From: Halomonas nitroreducens
GTDB lineage: Bacteria > Pseudomonadota > Gammaproteobacteria > Pseudomonadales > Halomonadaceae
Assembly: GCF_003966155.1 (NCBI RefSeq)
Contig: NZ_RXNS01000003.1
Span: 1 to 64,000, forward strand
Direction of reading: 5' to 3'
Length of the DNA stretch: 64,000 nt
The position numbers and the translations under genes are program-made. Below are positions 17,376-26,640 of the stretch, piece after piece. Position 1 is the stretch's first letter, and the number at the start of each line of letters is the position of its first letter. Under the pieces are notes generated by a model that searched no databases, was not told the DNA's origin, and saw nothing but the letters and a program-made list of their open reading frames with translations.

Positions 17376-18341
17376 ATGGCACGACTGATCGACTTCCAGG
17401 ACCCGGAGGAAGCCACCCACTGGCACGCCATCAACGACGACGTCATGGGCGGCGTCTCCCAGAGCGAGATGCGCCACGAGTCGGGCGCCGGCGTCTTCAG
17501 CGGCGAGCTGTCGCTGGAGAACGGCGGCGGCTTCGCCTCGGTGCGTCGCGCGCCGCAGGACTACCGGCTGGCGGACCGGGCCGGGCTCAAGCTGGCGGTG
17601 CGCGGCGATGGCCGCCGCTACCAGCTCCGCCTGCGCAGCCACCGGCTGTTCGAGGGGGCGGCCTACCGCGCCTGCTTTCAGCCGCCGGCGGGCGAGTGGC
17701 GCTGCGTCGCCCTGCCCTGGGAGGCGTTCGAGCCGGTCTTTCGCGGCCGCGTGCTGGAGGATGCCCCGCCGCTCGCCCCGGCGGCGATCCAGCAGATTGG
17801 CCTGTTGATCGCCGACCGGCGTGCCGGCGCCTTCCGCCTGGAGATTGCCGGCGTCGAGCCCCTGGATCGCGACACCCCGGCTACAGAGGGCGCCGACGGG
17901 GGCCTCGCACCCGGGACCCAGGGCGACCCGCCCACATCCCCGGGCCGCCAAGCAACAGGCCGCCGGCTGCGCCTGGTCTACGATGGCGACTGTCCGATGT
18001 GTCGGCGCTATATCCGCTGGCAGCGCCTGCGTCGCGACGTCGGCGAGCTCGAGCTGGTCGACGGACGCCAGCAGAGCGCGGCGAGGCGCGAACTCAGTGC
18101 CCGGGGCATCGATCTGGACCAGGGATTCGCCCTGCAGATCGGCGATCGCTGGTATCACGGCAGCGAGGCCCTGCATCGCCTCACGCTGCTCGGCACGCGG
18201 AGCGGGGTGTTCAACCGACTGATGTATCGCCTGTTCGCCAGCCCCGCTCGCGCCGCCCGCCTCTACCCCTGGCTCAGGGCCTGCCGCAATGGCCTGCTGC
18301 GCCTGATCGGCGTCGCGCCCATCGATAATCTGCGCCAGTGA
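17376..18341 (+). CDS. CIA30 domain / DUF393 thiol-oxidoreductase-like fusion protein
   Basis: 321 aa. Residues about 3-165 form a CIA30 (NDUFAF1-type, galactose-binding-like) domain: HAINDDVMGGVSQSEM and ENGGGFASVR. After a polar linker, residues about 205-321 form a DUF393 (DCC family) domain with the DxDCPxC-type signature YDGDCPMCRRY. Each domain is usually a separate protein; DCC proteins have a predicted thioredoxin-like role. The fusion suggests the two act together, but no substrate is known. It stands alone before the ABC importer operon. Confidence 0.82.
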   Translation: MARLIDFQDPEEATHWHAINDDVMGGVSQSEMRHESGAGVFSGELSLENGGGFASVRRAPQDYRLADRAGLKLAVRGDGRRYQLRLRSHRLFEGAAYRACFQPPAGEWRCVALPWEAFEPVFRGRVLEDAPPLAPAAIQQIGLLIADRRAGAFRLEIAGVEPLDRDTPATEGADGGLAPGTQGDPPTSPGRQATGRRLRLVYDGDCPMCRRYIRWQRLRRDVGELELVDGRQQSAARRELSARGIDLDQGFALQIGDRWYHGSEALHRLTLLGTRSGVFNRLMYRLFASPARAARLYPWLRACRNGLLRLIGVAPIDNLRQ

Positions 18342-18568
18342 GCGGCCGCATCGGCGTGGCGATGGCCAGCCGCCACAACGCCCCTGGCCGCTCGCAATGC
18401 CGGCCGGGATGCCCATGACCACGGGTGCCGGCGCCTCGTGCATCGCGGTCCCGAGCGTCGCCCGCAGGCGATCGACGCCGGAGACCAGGGGTTCTGTCCC
18501 CGCTTGCTGAACTCGCCTAGGGTGTAGGGAAAGGCAGGCAACCGGAGGTCGTGACGGACGGTGCAACG

Positions 18569-21100
18569 ATGAGAGGTCTGTGGCTTCTTGGCGCCACACT
18601 GATCCTGGTGGGCATGGTCGCGGTGGCGCTGCATCAACCGGCACCGTCGTCCGCGCCGGCCATGGGCCAGGAGAGCACGGCGGCGGATCTCCGCTCGCGA
18701 CGCGGGGCGCTGGTGGATCAGGTCGTGTTCACCCGCGAGGACGAGGCGGGCCGCGTCACGGGCCTGATCGAGGCGGGTACCCGCCAGGTCTTCACCCAGG
18801 GTATCTCCAATCCCGGCGTCTTTCGCCGGCTGCGCGATTCGCTGGCCGCCGGCTACGACCTCTCCTACGGCACCTCCAGCGAACTGACCCTGAACCCGGC
18901 CGGGCCGGAGCTGGCCGACGGCAGCCTCAATCCCTTTCATGTGCCGGCCATTCGCGAGGCGCTCAACCGCCTGGTGGATCGCGACTATATCGCCCAGGAG
19001 CTCTATGGGGGCCTCGCCGAGCCGCGTTTCCTGCCGCTCTCCACCGCCTTTCCCGACTATACGCGCCTGGCCGCCACGGCCCGCGAGCTGGAGCTGCGCT
19101 ACGCCCATGACCCCGACGCCGCCCGCGAGGTGATCCACCGCGAGATGGCCGCACTCGGCGCGCAGCTTCGCGAGGGCGTGTGGCACTACGAAAACGAGCC
19201 GGTGCGCCTGATCGTGCTGATCCGCACCGAGGACCAACGCCGCCAGGTCGGCGACTATGCCGCCAATCTGCTGGCAGAGGTGGGCTTCGTCGTCGAGCGC
19301 CGCTATCGCACCGCCGAGGAGGCCTCACGCATCTGGATCGCCACCGACCCCAGAGCCGGGCGTTGGCATCTCTATACCGGAGGCTGGATCAGCATCGTCA
19401 TCCAGCGCGATCAGGCAGAGGTCTTCAGCTTCTACTACACCCCCCGCGGACGGGCCGAACCCCTGTGGCAGGCCTACGAGCCGGCCCCGGCATTCGACGA
19501 GCTCGCCGAGCGCCTGCAGCGCCGTGACTACCGCAACTGGGAGCAGCGCCAGGCGATGATGGCGCGGGCCCTGGAGCTGGCCATGCAGGATTCGGTGCGG
19601 ATCTGGCTCGTCGACCAGCTCAACGCCTCGGCGCGGGCCGCCAACGTCGAGGTGGCCGTCGATCTCGCCGGCGGGCTCGCCGGCTCGGCGCTATGGCCCT
19701 ACACCCTGCGCTATGCCGACCGGGTGGGCGGACGCATGGTGTTCGGCACGCCGGGACTCTTGACCGAGCCGTGGAACCCGGTGGCGGGCAGCAACTGGAT
19801 CTTCGACCAGATGATCATGCGCGCGACCCAGGACCCGGTGGCGCTGCCCGACCCCTTCACCGGGCTTTTCCGTCCCCAGCGCATCGCGCGGGCCGCAGTG
19901 ACCGTGCAGGACGACGTGACGATCGCGCGCAGCCTCGACTGGTTGAGCGTCTCGACGGCGGAGGAGATCGTCGTGCCGGAGGCGGCCTGGATCGATTGGG
20001 ACGTCGAGGCGGGTCGCTTCGTCAGCGTCGGCGAGGCGCACGACGCCCCCGTCACCGCCCGCACCCGGGTCCGGGTGCGCTACGACGCCGACCTGTTCGA
20101 GCAGCGCTGGCACGACGGCTCGCCGCTGTCGCTGGCCGACTTCGTGCTGCCGTGGATACTGACCTTCGAACGGGCCGACGAGGCGAGCCGGCTCTTCGAC
20201 CCGGCCTACCTGCCCACCTTCGAGGTCTTCCGGCGCCACTTCCGCGGCTGGCACCTCGTCTCCCGCGACCCGCTGGTCATCGAGATCTACAGCGATCAGG
20301 GCTTTCCCGATGCCGAGACCCTGGTGGCCACCCGCGCGCCCGCGCCGCAGCCGTGGCACGCGCTGGCCCTGGGGGTCTTCGCCGAGCGCCAGGGGGAGCT
20401 GGCGTTCTCCTCCAACAAGGCGGACCGACGGCGGGTGGACTGGATGAGCCTGGTGGCCGGGCCCAGCGTGCCGATCCTCGCGCGCCACCTCGAGTGGGCC
20501 CGCGACCGCACGGCCTCGCCCTTCCCCGGCATGCTCGACGAGCTGCTCGACGAGGAGGAGATCACCGCCCGCTATCGGGCGCTCGCCGACTGGCATGCCA
20601 AGCGCGGTCATTTCTGGATCGGCAACGGCCCCTTCCTGCTCGATTCGGTCCACCCCGTGGCAGGCAGCCTGGTGCTCGAGCGCTTCCGCGACTTCCCCGA
20701 CCCGGCCGACAAGTGGCAGGGCTTCACCCGTCCCGCGATTCCGGAGCTCGACCTCGACGGCCCCCTGGTCACGGCGCCCGACCCCGCAGACGGGGCCGGC
20801 GCGGCGACGTTCCGGCTGGCGGTGACCCTCGAGGGCAAGCCCTACCCGCCGCAGGCGATCGATCGGGTGCAGTTCCTGCTCTTCGATGGCCGCGGGACGC
20901 TGGTCGAGCGCGGCGAGGCCGAGCCGAGCGGCGACCCCGGGCGTTGGCGGATCGCCCCGTCGCCGGCGACGCTCGCCGCCCTGGGCGTCGGGGCCAACCG
21001 CCTGGAGGTCGCCGTGACCAGCCACCGCGTGGCCCTGCCGGCCTTCGCCTCCCACGTCTTCGCCACGGTGCCGCCCGGGGGCACGGAGGCCTCGCCATGA
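18569..21100 (+). CDS. ABC importer substrate-binding protein, peptide/nickel type (family 5), long form
   Basis: 843 aa, much longer than the usual 500-600 aa of this family. An N-terminal hydrophobic segment (residues 1-20) is followed by SBP_bac_5-like lobes (EALNRLVDRDYIAQELYGG, RIWLVDQLNA, LSLADFVLPWILTFERADE) and a C-terminal Ig-like domain of about 90 residues. The start is ambiguous between GTG 18551 (GGAGG only 2 nt upstream) and ATG 18569; ATG is taken. First gene of a five-gene operon with ATGA junctions. A TTCTGTCCCC motif lies at 18491-18500 upstream; the gap 18342-18568 is otherwise plain. Confidence 0.85.
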   Translation: MRGLWLLGATLILVGMVAVALHQPAPSSAPAMGQESTAADLRSRRGALVDQVVFTREDEAGRVTGLIEAGTRQVFTQGISNPGVFRRLRDSLAAGYDLSYGTSSELTLNPAGPELADGSLNPFHVPAIREALNRLVDRDYIAQELYGGLAEPRFLPLSTAFPDYTRLAATARELELRYAHDPDAAREVIHREMAALGAQLREGVWHYENEPVRLIVLIRTEDQRRQVGDYAANLLAEVGFVVERRYRTAEEASRIWIATDPRAGRWHLYTGGWISIVIQRDQAEVFSFYYTPRGRAEPLWQAYEPAPAFDELAERLQRRDYRNWEQRQAMMARALELAMQDSVRIWLVDQLNASARAANVEVAVDLAGGLAGSALWPYTLRYADRVGGRMVFGTPGLLTEPWNPVAGSNWIFDQMIMRATQDPVALPDPFTGLFRPQRIARAAVTVQDDVTIARSLDWLSVSTAEEIVVPEAAWIDWDVEAGRFVSVGEAHDAPVTARTRVRVRYDADLFEQRWHDGSPLSLADFVLPWILTFERADEASRLFDPAYLPTFEVFRRHFRGWHLVSRDPLVIEIYSDQGFPDAETLVATRAPAPQPWHALALGVFAERQGELAFSSNKADRRRVDWMSLVAGPSVPILARHLEWARDRTASPFPGMLDELLDEEEITARYRALADWHAKRGHFWIGNGPFLLDSVHPVAGSLVLERFRDFPDPADKWQGFTRPAIPELDLDGPLVTAPDPADGAGAATFRLAVTLEGKPYPPQAIDRVQFLLFDGRGTLVERGEAEPSGDPGRWRIAPSPATLAALGVGANRLEVAVTSHRVALPAFASHVFATVPPGGTEASP

Positions 21101-22224
21101 GATCCCGACAGGGAGCGGCCGCCCCCGAGCCCGCGGCCCACCGCGGCGGGTGGCGCGACCTGCGCCGGCTGCTGTTCTACACGGTCAAGCGGCTGCTGGC
21201 GCTGTTCGTCACCGTGCTGGTCGGGGTCTACCTGACCATCGTCATCGCCAACATGGGGGGCCAGGTGGACGAGCTGCGCCGCGTGCAGATCCGCAGCGAG
21301 GCCGCCGAGGCGGTACGCGCCGATCCTGCCTTCCAGGACATGCCTGCCGAGGAGCGCAACGCGCTGATCGAGCGGCAGGTGGCGCTGGAAGTGGAGCGGC
21401 TGCGTCTCGACGAGCCTTTCCTGGTGCGCAGCGTCGACTACCTGCAGCAGGCGTTGCGTCTCGACCTGGGGCGTGCCGAGCAGATGCACAGCGACCGGGG
21501 CTCCCGCGACGTCTACGCCATCATCGTCGAGCGCCTGCCGGCGACCCTGCTGCTGTTCGGCACCGCCAACCTGCTGGTCTTCTTCGTCTCGGTGTTCGTG
21601 GCCCTGTTCCTGTCGCGGCGCTACGGCAGCGCGCTCGACCGCAGCGTGGTCGCCCTGGCCCCGACCTCGGCGGCGCCGGGCTGGTTCTACGGCATCTTCC
21701 TGATCCTGGTCTTCGCCTTCGTGGCGCCGCTGCTGCCCGCCGGCGGCATGGTGGCCGTGCCGCCGCCGGAAGACGGCTGGGCCTACGCCGCCAGCGTGGT
21801 ACGGCACATGCTGCTGCCGGTGGCGGCCATGTTCCTGTCGCAGATCTTCATCTCCATCTATTCCTGGCGCACCTTCTTTTTGATCCACTCCAGCGAGGAC
21901 TACGTGGAGATGGCCCGCGCCAAGGGCTTGCCGTCGCGGCTCATCGAGCGGCGCTACATCCTGCGCCCGACCCTGTCGCCGATCGTCACCAGCTTCCTGC
22001 TGATGCTGATCGGGCTATGGAGCGGCGCCATCATCCTCGAGCAGGTGTTCAACTGGCCGGGGCTGGGCTCGCTGCTCTTCCGGGCCATCGGCTACCGCGA
22101 TACCCCGGTGATCATCGGTGGCGTGGTGATCTTCGCCTACCTGCTGGCCGCGACGGTGTTCGTGCTCGACATCCTCTACGCGCTGCTCGACCCGCGCGTG
22201 CGCCTGGAAGGAGAACGGCGATGA
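21097..22224 (+). CDS. ABC importer permease, DppB/OppB type
   Basis: 375 aa. The first helix (about residues 27-52) is followed by an unusually long extracytoplasmic segment of about 90 residues with a charged helical stretch, then five more helices. The EAA-type coupling loop is seen at YVEMARAKGLPSRLIERRYILR. It starts at the ATGA overlapping the binding-protein stop. It forms the inner-membrane channel with the next gene. Confidence 0.9.
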   Translation: MRSRQGAAAPEPAAHRGGWRDLRRLLFYTVKRLLALFVTVLVGVYLTIVIANMGGQVDELRRVQIRSEAAEAVRADPAFQDMPAEERNALIERQVALEVERLRLDEPFLVRSVDYLQQALRLDLGRAEQMHSDRGSRDVYAIIVERLPATLLLFGTANLLVFFVSVFVALFLSRRYGSALDRSVVALAPTSAAPGWFYGIFLILVFAFVAPLLPAGGMVAVPPPEDGWAYAASVVRHMLLPVAAMFLSQIFISIYSWRTFFLIHSSEDYVEMARAKGLPSRLIERRYILRPTLSPIVTSFLLMLIGLWSGAIILEQVFNWPGLGSLLFRAIGYRDTPVIIGGVVIFAYLLAATVFVLDILYALLDPRVRLEGERR

Positions 22225-23573
22225 CGGTCTCGCGCTGGCGGGAGGGCTGGCGGGAACTGCGCCGCTATCCCTCCGCGCTGCTGGGGCTCGCGATCATCGC
22301 CGCCCTGGTGGCGCTGGCGCTCTACACGCCCATCGCCATCCCCTACGGCGAGGCGCTGGCCAAGTGGCGCGGCAGCGAGGCGTGGCAGCGCAATCCCGTC
22401 AATGCCGCCCCGCTGTGGCTCGACCGCCTCACCGGCGGCGAGGCGCCGCGCACCCTGGTCGTCGAAAGCGAGATGGCGCCGGTCGAGGAGCACGCTTTCG
22501 CCGGCGGGCGCCGCCTGCGCATCCCGCTGGCCTTCGACTTCGAGGCCGGCGGCTTTCCCAGCGAACTGAACCTCTTCCTGCGCGCCCCGGGCCATGCGCA
22601 GCCGCCCTTCGCGCGACTGACGTGGCAGACACCCGACGGACGCGAGCTGGGGCTGGGCGGCTATCGCATCGGCGCGCGGGAGCGCATCTCGCTTTCCCAA
22701 GACCGGGCGCTGGAGCGTCGGCTGGGCGGGCTGGTGCCGCACATCGGCCTGCTGGCCAAGCCGGGGTCCGCAGCGGCGCCGGGCGCCGAGCCGCGGGTGC
22801 TGCCCGGGCGCTATACGCTGCTGCTGGACGTGCTGGTCTTCGACGAGGCGGCGGCCTTCGACGCCGAGCTGGTGCTCTACGGCCGGGTGCACGGCATCGC
22901 CGGCACTGACCACCAGCGCCGCGACCTCAGCCTGGCGCTGATGTGGGGCACCCCGGTGGCGCTCGCCTTCGGCCTGCTGGCAGCCGTGGGCACCACCGTC
23001 ACCACCCTGGTGATCGCCGCCGTGGGGGTCTGGTATCGCGGCTGGGTCGACGCCACCATCCAGCGCCTCACCGAGGTCAACATGATCCTGCCGATCCTGC
23101 CCATCCTGGTGATGGTCGGCACCCTCTACTCGACCAGCATCTGGCTGATGCTCGGCGTGGTGGTGGTGCTGGGCATCTTCAGCGCCGGCATCAAGATGTA
23201 CCGGGCGATGCTGCTGCCGATCCGCGAGGCGCCCTACATCGAGGCGGCCCGCGCCTACGGGGCGAGCAACGCGCGCATCGTGCTGCGCTACCTGATCCCG
23301 CGCATCCTGCCGGTGTTGATCCCCACCTTCGTCACCCTGATCCCCACCTTCGTGTTCCTGGAGGCCTCACTGGCCGTGCTGGGCCTGGGCGACCCGCTGC
23401 TGCCCACCTGGGGCAAGGTGCTCAACGATGCCCAGTCGCAGAGCGCGCTCTACAACGGCTATTACTACTGGGTGGTGTCGCCGGCGGTGCTGCTGATGCT
23501 GACCGGGCTGGGCTTCGCCATGCTCGGCTTCGCGCTGGACCGTGTCTTCAACCCGCGGCTGAGGAGCCTGTGA
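22221..23573 (+). CDS. ABC importer permease, DppC/OppC type, with large periplasmic insert
   Basis: 450 aa, well above the usual 290-300. Helix 1 (about residues 18-36) is followed by about 190 extracytoplasmic residues (roughly 40-230) before the normal permease core (EAA loop PYIEAARAYGASNARIVLRY). The insert looks beta-rich and could contact the enlarged binding protein. ATGA overlap with the preceding gene and TGATG overlap with the next. Confidence 0.9.
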   Translation: MTVSRWREGWRELRRYPSALLGLAIIAALVALALYTPIAIPYGEALAKWRGSEAWQRNPVNAAPLWLDRLTGGEAPRTLVVESEMAPVEEHAFAGGRRLRIPLAFDFEAGGFPSELNLFLRAPGHAQPPFARLTWQTPDGRELGLGGYRIGARERISLSQDRALERRLGGLVPHIGLLAKPGSAAAPGAEPRVLPGRYTLLLDVLVFDEAAAFDAELVLYGRVHGIAGTDHQRRDLSLALMWGTPVALAFGLLAAVGTTVTTLVIAAVGVWYRGWVDATIQRLTEVNMILPILPILVMVGTLYSTSIWLMLGVVVVLGIFSAGIKMYRAMLLPIREAPYIEAARAYGASNARIVLRYLIPRILPVLIPTFVTLIPTFVFLEASLAVLGLGDPLLPTWGKVLNDAQSQSALYNGYYYWVVSPAVLLMLTGLGFAMLGFALDRVFNPRLRSL

Positions 23574-24559
23574 TGCGCGACCGGACGCTGCTGCGCGTGG
23601 AGGCGCTGGAGCTGCACTACCAGACCCGGCAGGGGGCGGTGCATGCCGTCGACGGCGTGAGCTTCGACCTGCACCGCCAGGAGGCGCTGGTGGTGCTCGG
23701 TGAATCCGGCTGCGGCAAGAGCTCGCTGGCCAAGGCGCTGATGCGCCTGCTGCCGCGCAACGTCCACCACACGGCAGGCCGGGTCAGCCTGGACGGCGTC
23801 GACGTCACGGCGCTGCCCGACGAGCGCTTCCGCCGCGAGGTGCAGTGGTCGCGCATGGCGCTGGTCATGCAGGCCTCGATGAACGCCCTCAACCCCGTGG
23901 TGCGGGTCGGCGAGCAGGTCGCCGAGCCGTTGCGGGTGCTACGCGGCTGGCCCCGGGGCAAGGCCCTGGCCCGGGCTGCGGAGGTGTTCGAGCTGGTAGG
24001 GGTGGCCACGGACTTCCTGGCCCGCTACCCCTTCGAGCTCTCCGGCGGCATGCGCCAGCGCGCCGTGCTGGCCATGGCGCTGGTCGCCGAGCCGGCACTG
24101 GTAATCCTCGACGAGCCCACCTCGGCCCTCGACGTGCTCACCCAGGCGAGCATCATGAACGCCCTGAAGCGGGTCAAGCGCGAGCTCGGCACCAGCTTCA
24201 TCCTGATCACCCACGACGTGGCCACCTCCAGCGAGCTGGGGGACCGCGTGGCGCTGATGTATGCCGGCCAGTTCGTCGAGGTGGCCGATGCCGAGCGCTT
24301 CTTCACCGCCCCGGCACACCCCTACTCGCAGATGCTGATGGCCAGCGTGCCGCGCCTGCGCCAGCGGGCCCGCCCCGAGGCGATCCCCGGCGAGCCGCCG
24401 AGCCTGGCCGCCCCGCCCGGTGGCTGTCGCTACGCCGAACGCTGCCCGTACCGCTTCGCGCGCTGCGCCCAGGACCCGCCCGCCTTCCGGCTCGGCGAAC
24501 GCCACCGGGCGCGCTGCTGGCTGCACGCCGACGACGCCCAGGCCGGAGGTAGCGCATGA
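23573..24559 (+). CDS. ABC importer ATPase, DppD/OppD type
   Basis: 328 aa with Walker A GESGCGKSS, Q loop MQASMNAL, signature LSGGMRQR, Walker B LVILDEPTSALD and H loop THD. The C-terminal oligopeptide-ATPase domain holds four cysteines (GCRYAERCPYRFARC ... CWLH), the usual iron-sulfur-type site of this family. Pairs with the following ATPase to drive the two permeases. Confidence 0.93.
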   Translation: MRDRTLLRVEALELHYQTRQGAVHAVDGVSFDLHRQEALVVLGESGCGKSSLAKALMRLLPRNVHHTAGRVSLDGVDVTALPDERFRREVQWSRMALVMQASMNALNPVVRVGEQVAEPLRVLRGWPRGKALARAAEVFELVGVATDFLARYPFELSGGMRQRAVLAMALVAEPALVILDEPTSALDVLTQASIMNALKRVKRELGTSFILITHDVATSSELGDRVALMYAGQFVEVADAERFFTAPAHPYSQMLMASVPRLRQRARPEAIPGEPPSLAAPPGGCRYAERCPYRFARCAQDPPAFRLGERHRARCWLHADDAQAGGSA

Positions 24560-25566
24560 CCTCGCCCCGCGACCCTCGGGCCGAGGAGGCCAAGGCGCCG
24601 CTGATCGCCGCCCGCGACCTGCACACCTGGTTCGAGCTGCGCCAGTGGGGCTTTTTGCGCGTGGGCGCGGTGCGCGCCGTGGACGGGGTCGAGTTTGCCC
24701 TAGCGCCTGGCGAGGCGGTGGCCTTCGTCGGCGAGAGCGGCTGCGGCAAGAGCTCGCTGGCGCGTACCCTGCTCGGGCTGCACCGTCCCACCCGCGGCGA
24801 GGTGCGCTTCGCCGGTCGCTCGCTCGGCGACCTCCAGGGGCGCGCGCTCAAGGCCTACCGGGCCGAGGTGGGCTACGTGCAGCAGGACCCCTACGGGGCG
24901 CTGCCGCCCTTCCTGGACGTGCGGCGCATCCTCGCCGAGCCGCTGATCGTCCACGGCGTGCGCGACCGCGCCGAGCGCGAGCGGCGCATCCGCGCGGCCC
25001 TGGAGGAGGTGCGCCTGTCGCCGGCCGAGGCCTTCCTCGGCCAGTTCCCGCACATGCTCAGCGGCGGCCAGCAGCAGCGGGTGGTGATCGCCCGGGCGCT
25101 GATCCTCGTCCCGCGGCTGCTGATCGCCGACGAGCCGGTCTCGATGCTCGACGCCTCGGTGCGGGTGGAGATCCTCGAGCTGTTGCGGCACATCCAGCGC
25201 GAGCGAGGGCTGACGCTGGCCTTCATCACCCACGACCTCTCCACGGTGCGCCACTACGCCGAGCGGATCTTCGTGATGTACGCCGGGCGCCTGGTGGAAA
25301 GCGCGCCGGTGGACGACCTGCTCGATCACCCCCAGCACCCCTACACCCAGGCGCTGCTCGCCGCCATCGCCGACCCCGACGCCGCCAACGCCACCCGGCT
25401 GCGCGAGGTGCCCGCCGGCGAGCCCCCGAGCCTGCTGCACCCGCCGGCGGCCTGTCGCTTCCACCCGCGCTGCCCGCACTTCATGGCCGGGCTGTGCGAC
25501 GTCGAGGATCCCCCCGACTTCGAACCGCGCCGCGACCACCGCTCGGCCTGCTGGCTGCATCGGTGA
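24556..25566 (+). CDS. ABC importer ATPase, DppF/OppF type
   Basis: 336 aa with Walker A GESGCGKSS, Q loop VQQDPYGAL, signature LSGGQQQR, Walker B LLIADEPVSMLD and H loop THD. C-terminal cysteine cluster CRFHPRCPHF ... CDV ... CWLH. Starts at an ATGA overlap with the previous gene and ends the operon, with the hairpin at 25617 about 50 bp later. Confidence 0.93.
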   Translation: MTSPRDPRAEEAKAPLIAARDLHTWFELRQWGFLRVGAVRAVDGVEFALAPGEAVAFVGESGCGKSSLARTLLGLHRPTRGEVRFAGRSLGDLQGRALKAYRAEVGYVQQDPYGALPPFLDVRRILAEPLIVHGVRDRAERERRIRAALEEVRLSPAEAFLGQFPHMLSGGQQQRVVIARALILVPRLLIADEPVSMLDASVRVEILELLRHIQRERGLTLAFITHDLSTVRHYAERIFVMYAGRLVESAPVDDLLDHPQHPYTQALLAAIADPDAANATRLREVPAGEPPSLLHPPAACRFHPRCPHFMAGLCDVEDPPDFEPRRDHRSACWLHR

Positions 25567-25616
25567 GCGGTGGCGCCGGTACGGCGGGCAATAGGCCAAG
25601 ACCACTCCAACGAGAA

Positions 25617-25646
25617 GCCCCCGAGCCGGCTGACCGACTCGGGGGC
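25617..25646. terminator. Hairpin terminator, relative of the ycaO terminator
   Basis: Stem GCCCCCGAG (25617-25625) / CTCGGGGGC (25638-25646), 12-nt loop. Stem and most of the loop (GCCG..GACCGA) match the terminator at 5525-5562, but the flanking A and T tracts have decayed. It now ends the ABC importer operon. Confidence 0.75.
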
Positions 25647-25679
25647 GATGTCTCGGGGCAACGATGGGCCAGCGACTCA

Positions 25680-25823
25680 TGCGTGCGCGGCCAGGGGCGC
25701 GCGCCGCGTGCAGCTTCTTGTCGCTCTCGATCAAGCGACGGTGCTTCTCGAGAACTTCCAGCTGCTGTGGGTTGAGGTCAGGCCGTAAAAAACGCACCCT
25801 CCCGTTCACCGAGCCGACCACGG
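25680..25823 (-). pseudogene. Relic of the 3' end of an osmC-ycaO gene
   Basis: On the minus strand it reads VVGSVNGRVRF, then LEKHRRLIESDKKLHAARA, clearly the C-terminal 50 residues of the fusion protein encoded at 5588-7768 (VVGSVNGSVRF ... LEKHHRLIESYKKLHAARA). The rest of the gene is missing: the homology jumps from this C-terminal piece straight to the region upstream of the ycaO start (25824-25880 matching 7912-7970). So a second full copy once existed and lost its body by deletion. Confidence 0.85.
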
Positions 25824-25880
25824 TACTACCGCGGGTAGGATGGCATCGTGGTGATGCAGGGAAGTGCCAATGGAGCAATT

Positions 25881-25957
25881 CCTAACGCAAAGCTTTGCGG
25901 CAATTTTGGAGCCGCGAAGCGGTGTAAAAATTGTCCGGCAACAGCGAATTGTTATGA
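25881..25957 (-). other. attC site of the last cassette
   Basis: Ends CCTAACGC (25881-25888) and GCGAATTGTTATGAG (25944-25958) form the outer pair; the inside has GCTTTGCGGCAATTTT / AAAAATTGTCCGGC and GCCGCGAAGCGG stems. It follows the stop of the gene at 25965 and marks the distal end of the array. Confidence 0.8.
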
Positions 25958-25964
25958 GTGAATT

Positions 25965-26537
25965 TCACGGTAACGTAAAATCCTTTGCAGCTTTCTTATT
26001 ATCAGTCCAGCAGCTGCTAATATTCTTTTGTTTACACCTCTCAAAGGCTTTCTCCCCTAACAGCCTTCTTGTTTTTTCAAGGTTCAAGACGCCTACTTGC
26101 TCTCCGCGTTTGGTATTGTCTCGCCAGCCGAGAAAGTAAATCTTGTCAGCCTCTTCCGAAACTGAGCGATAATCTGCAACTTCGTGTGGTGCCGCCTTTT
26201 GTGCTGCAATCGCTTGATTTGGGATATTTTCGCTGAATTCTTTAAAGAAGCCCCAAGGACTGAAAGGCCTATCTGGATCGTATTCTAGCCCCAGGATACG
26301 GCAGAGCTCTTTGTAGGTGTCACGATCAAGCTTTGGATCAATCTCGAAACCTCTTTCCACCACTATCTCAAAGCTGAAATTTTCGGATTTCACTCCAAAA
26401 AGAAGAACAAAGGGGCTTTCATCAACAAAAAAGAAAACATCAAACAGTGCTTTCCCAGACCTGTAGGAGAAGCGGTATCGGTCAATATCTTGAGACCTCA
26501 TGCTCCGGTACAGATCGACGAGTCCTTCTAATTTCAT
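25965..26537 (-). CDS. Cassette protein, probably DUF6037 family
   Basis: 190 aa, no signal peptide or membrane helix. The opening MKLEGLVDLYRSMRSQDI with DRYRFSYRSGKALFDVFFF resembles a family I recall as DUF6037, often found in integron cassettes; function unknown. ATG with GGAG 7 nt upstream. Its own attC lies directly after the stop. Confidence 0.75.
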   Translation of the reverse strand: MKLEGLVDLYRSMRSQDIDRYRFSYRSGKALFDVFFFVDESPFVLLFGVKSENFSFEIVVERGFEIDPKLDRDTYKELCRILGLEYDPDRPFSPWGFFKEFSENIPNQAIAAQKAAPHEVADYRSVSEEADKIYFLGWRDNTKRGEQVGVLNLEKTRRLLGEKAFERCKQKNISSCWTDNKKAAKDFTLP

Positions 26538-26557
26538 TAACTGACTCCATCCTTACT

Positions 26558-26640
26558 CATAACGCCCGCAGCACTCGCGGCTTTGTAGTGGAGGCGAAGC
26601 CACAACGAAAAAGCCGTCGCCCTGCCTGCGATTGTTATGC
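26558..26640 (-). other. attC site
   Basis: Outer ends CATAACGCCCGCAG and CTGCCTGCGATTGTTATGC pair imperfectly, with an inner stem GGCTTTGTAGTGG / CCACAACGAAAAAGCC. On the minus strand the cores are GCATAAC and GTTATG. It overlaps the stop codon of the kinase-like gene at 26635. Confidence 0.85.
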
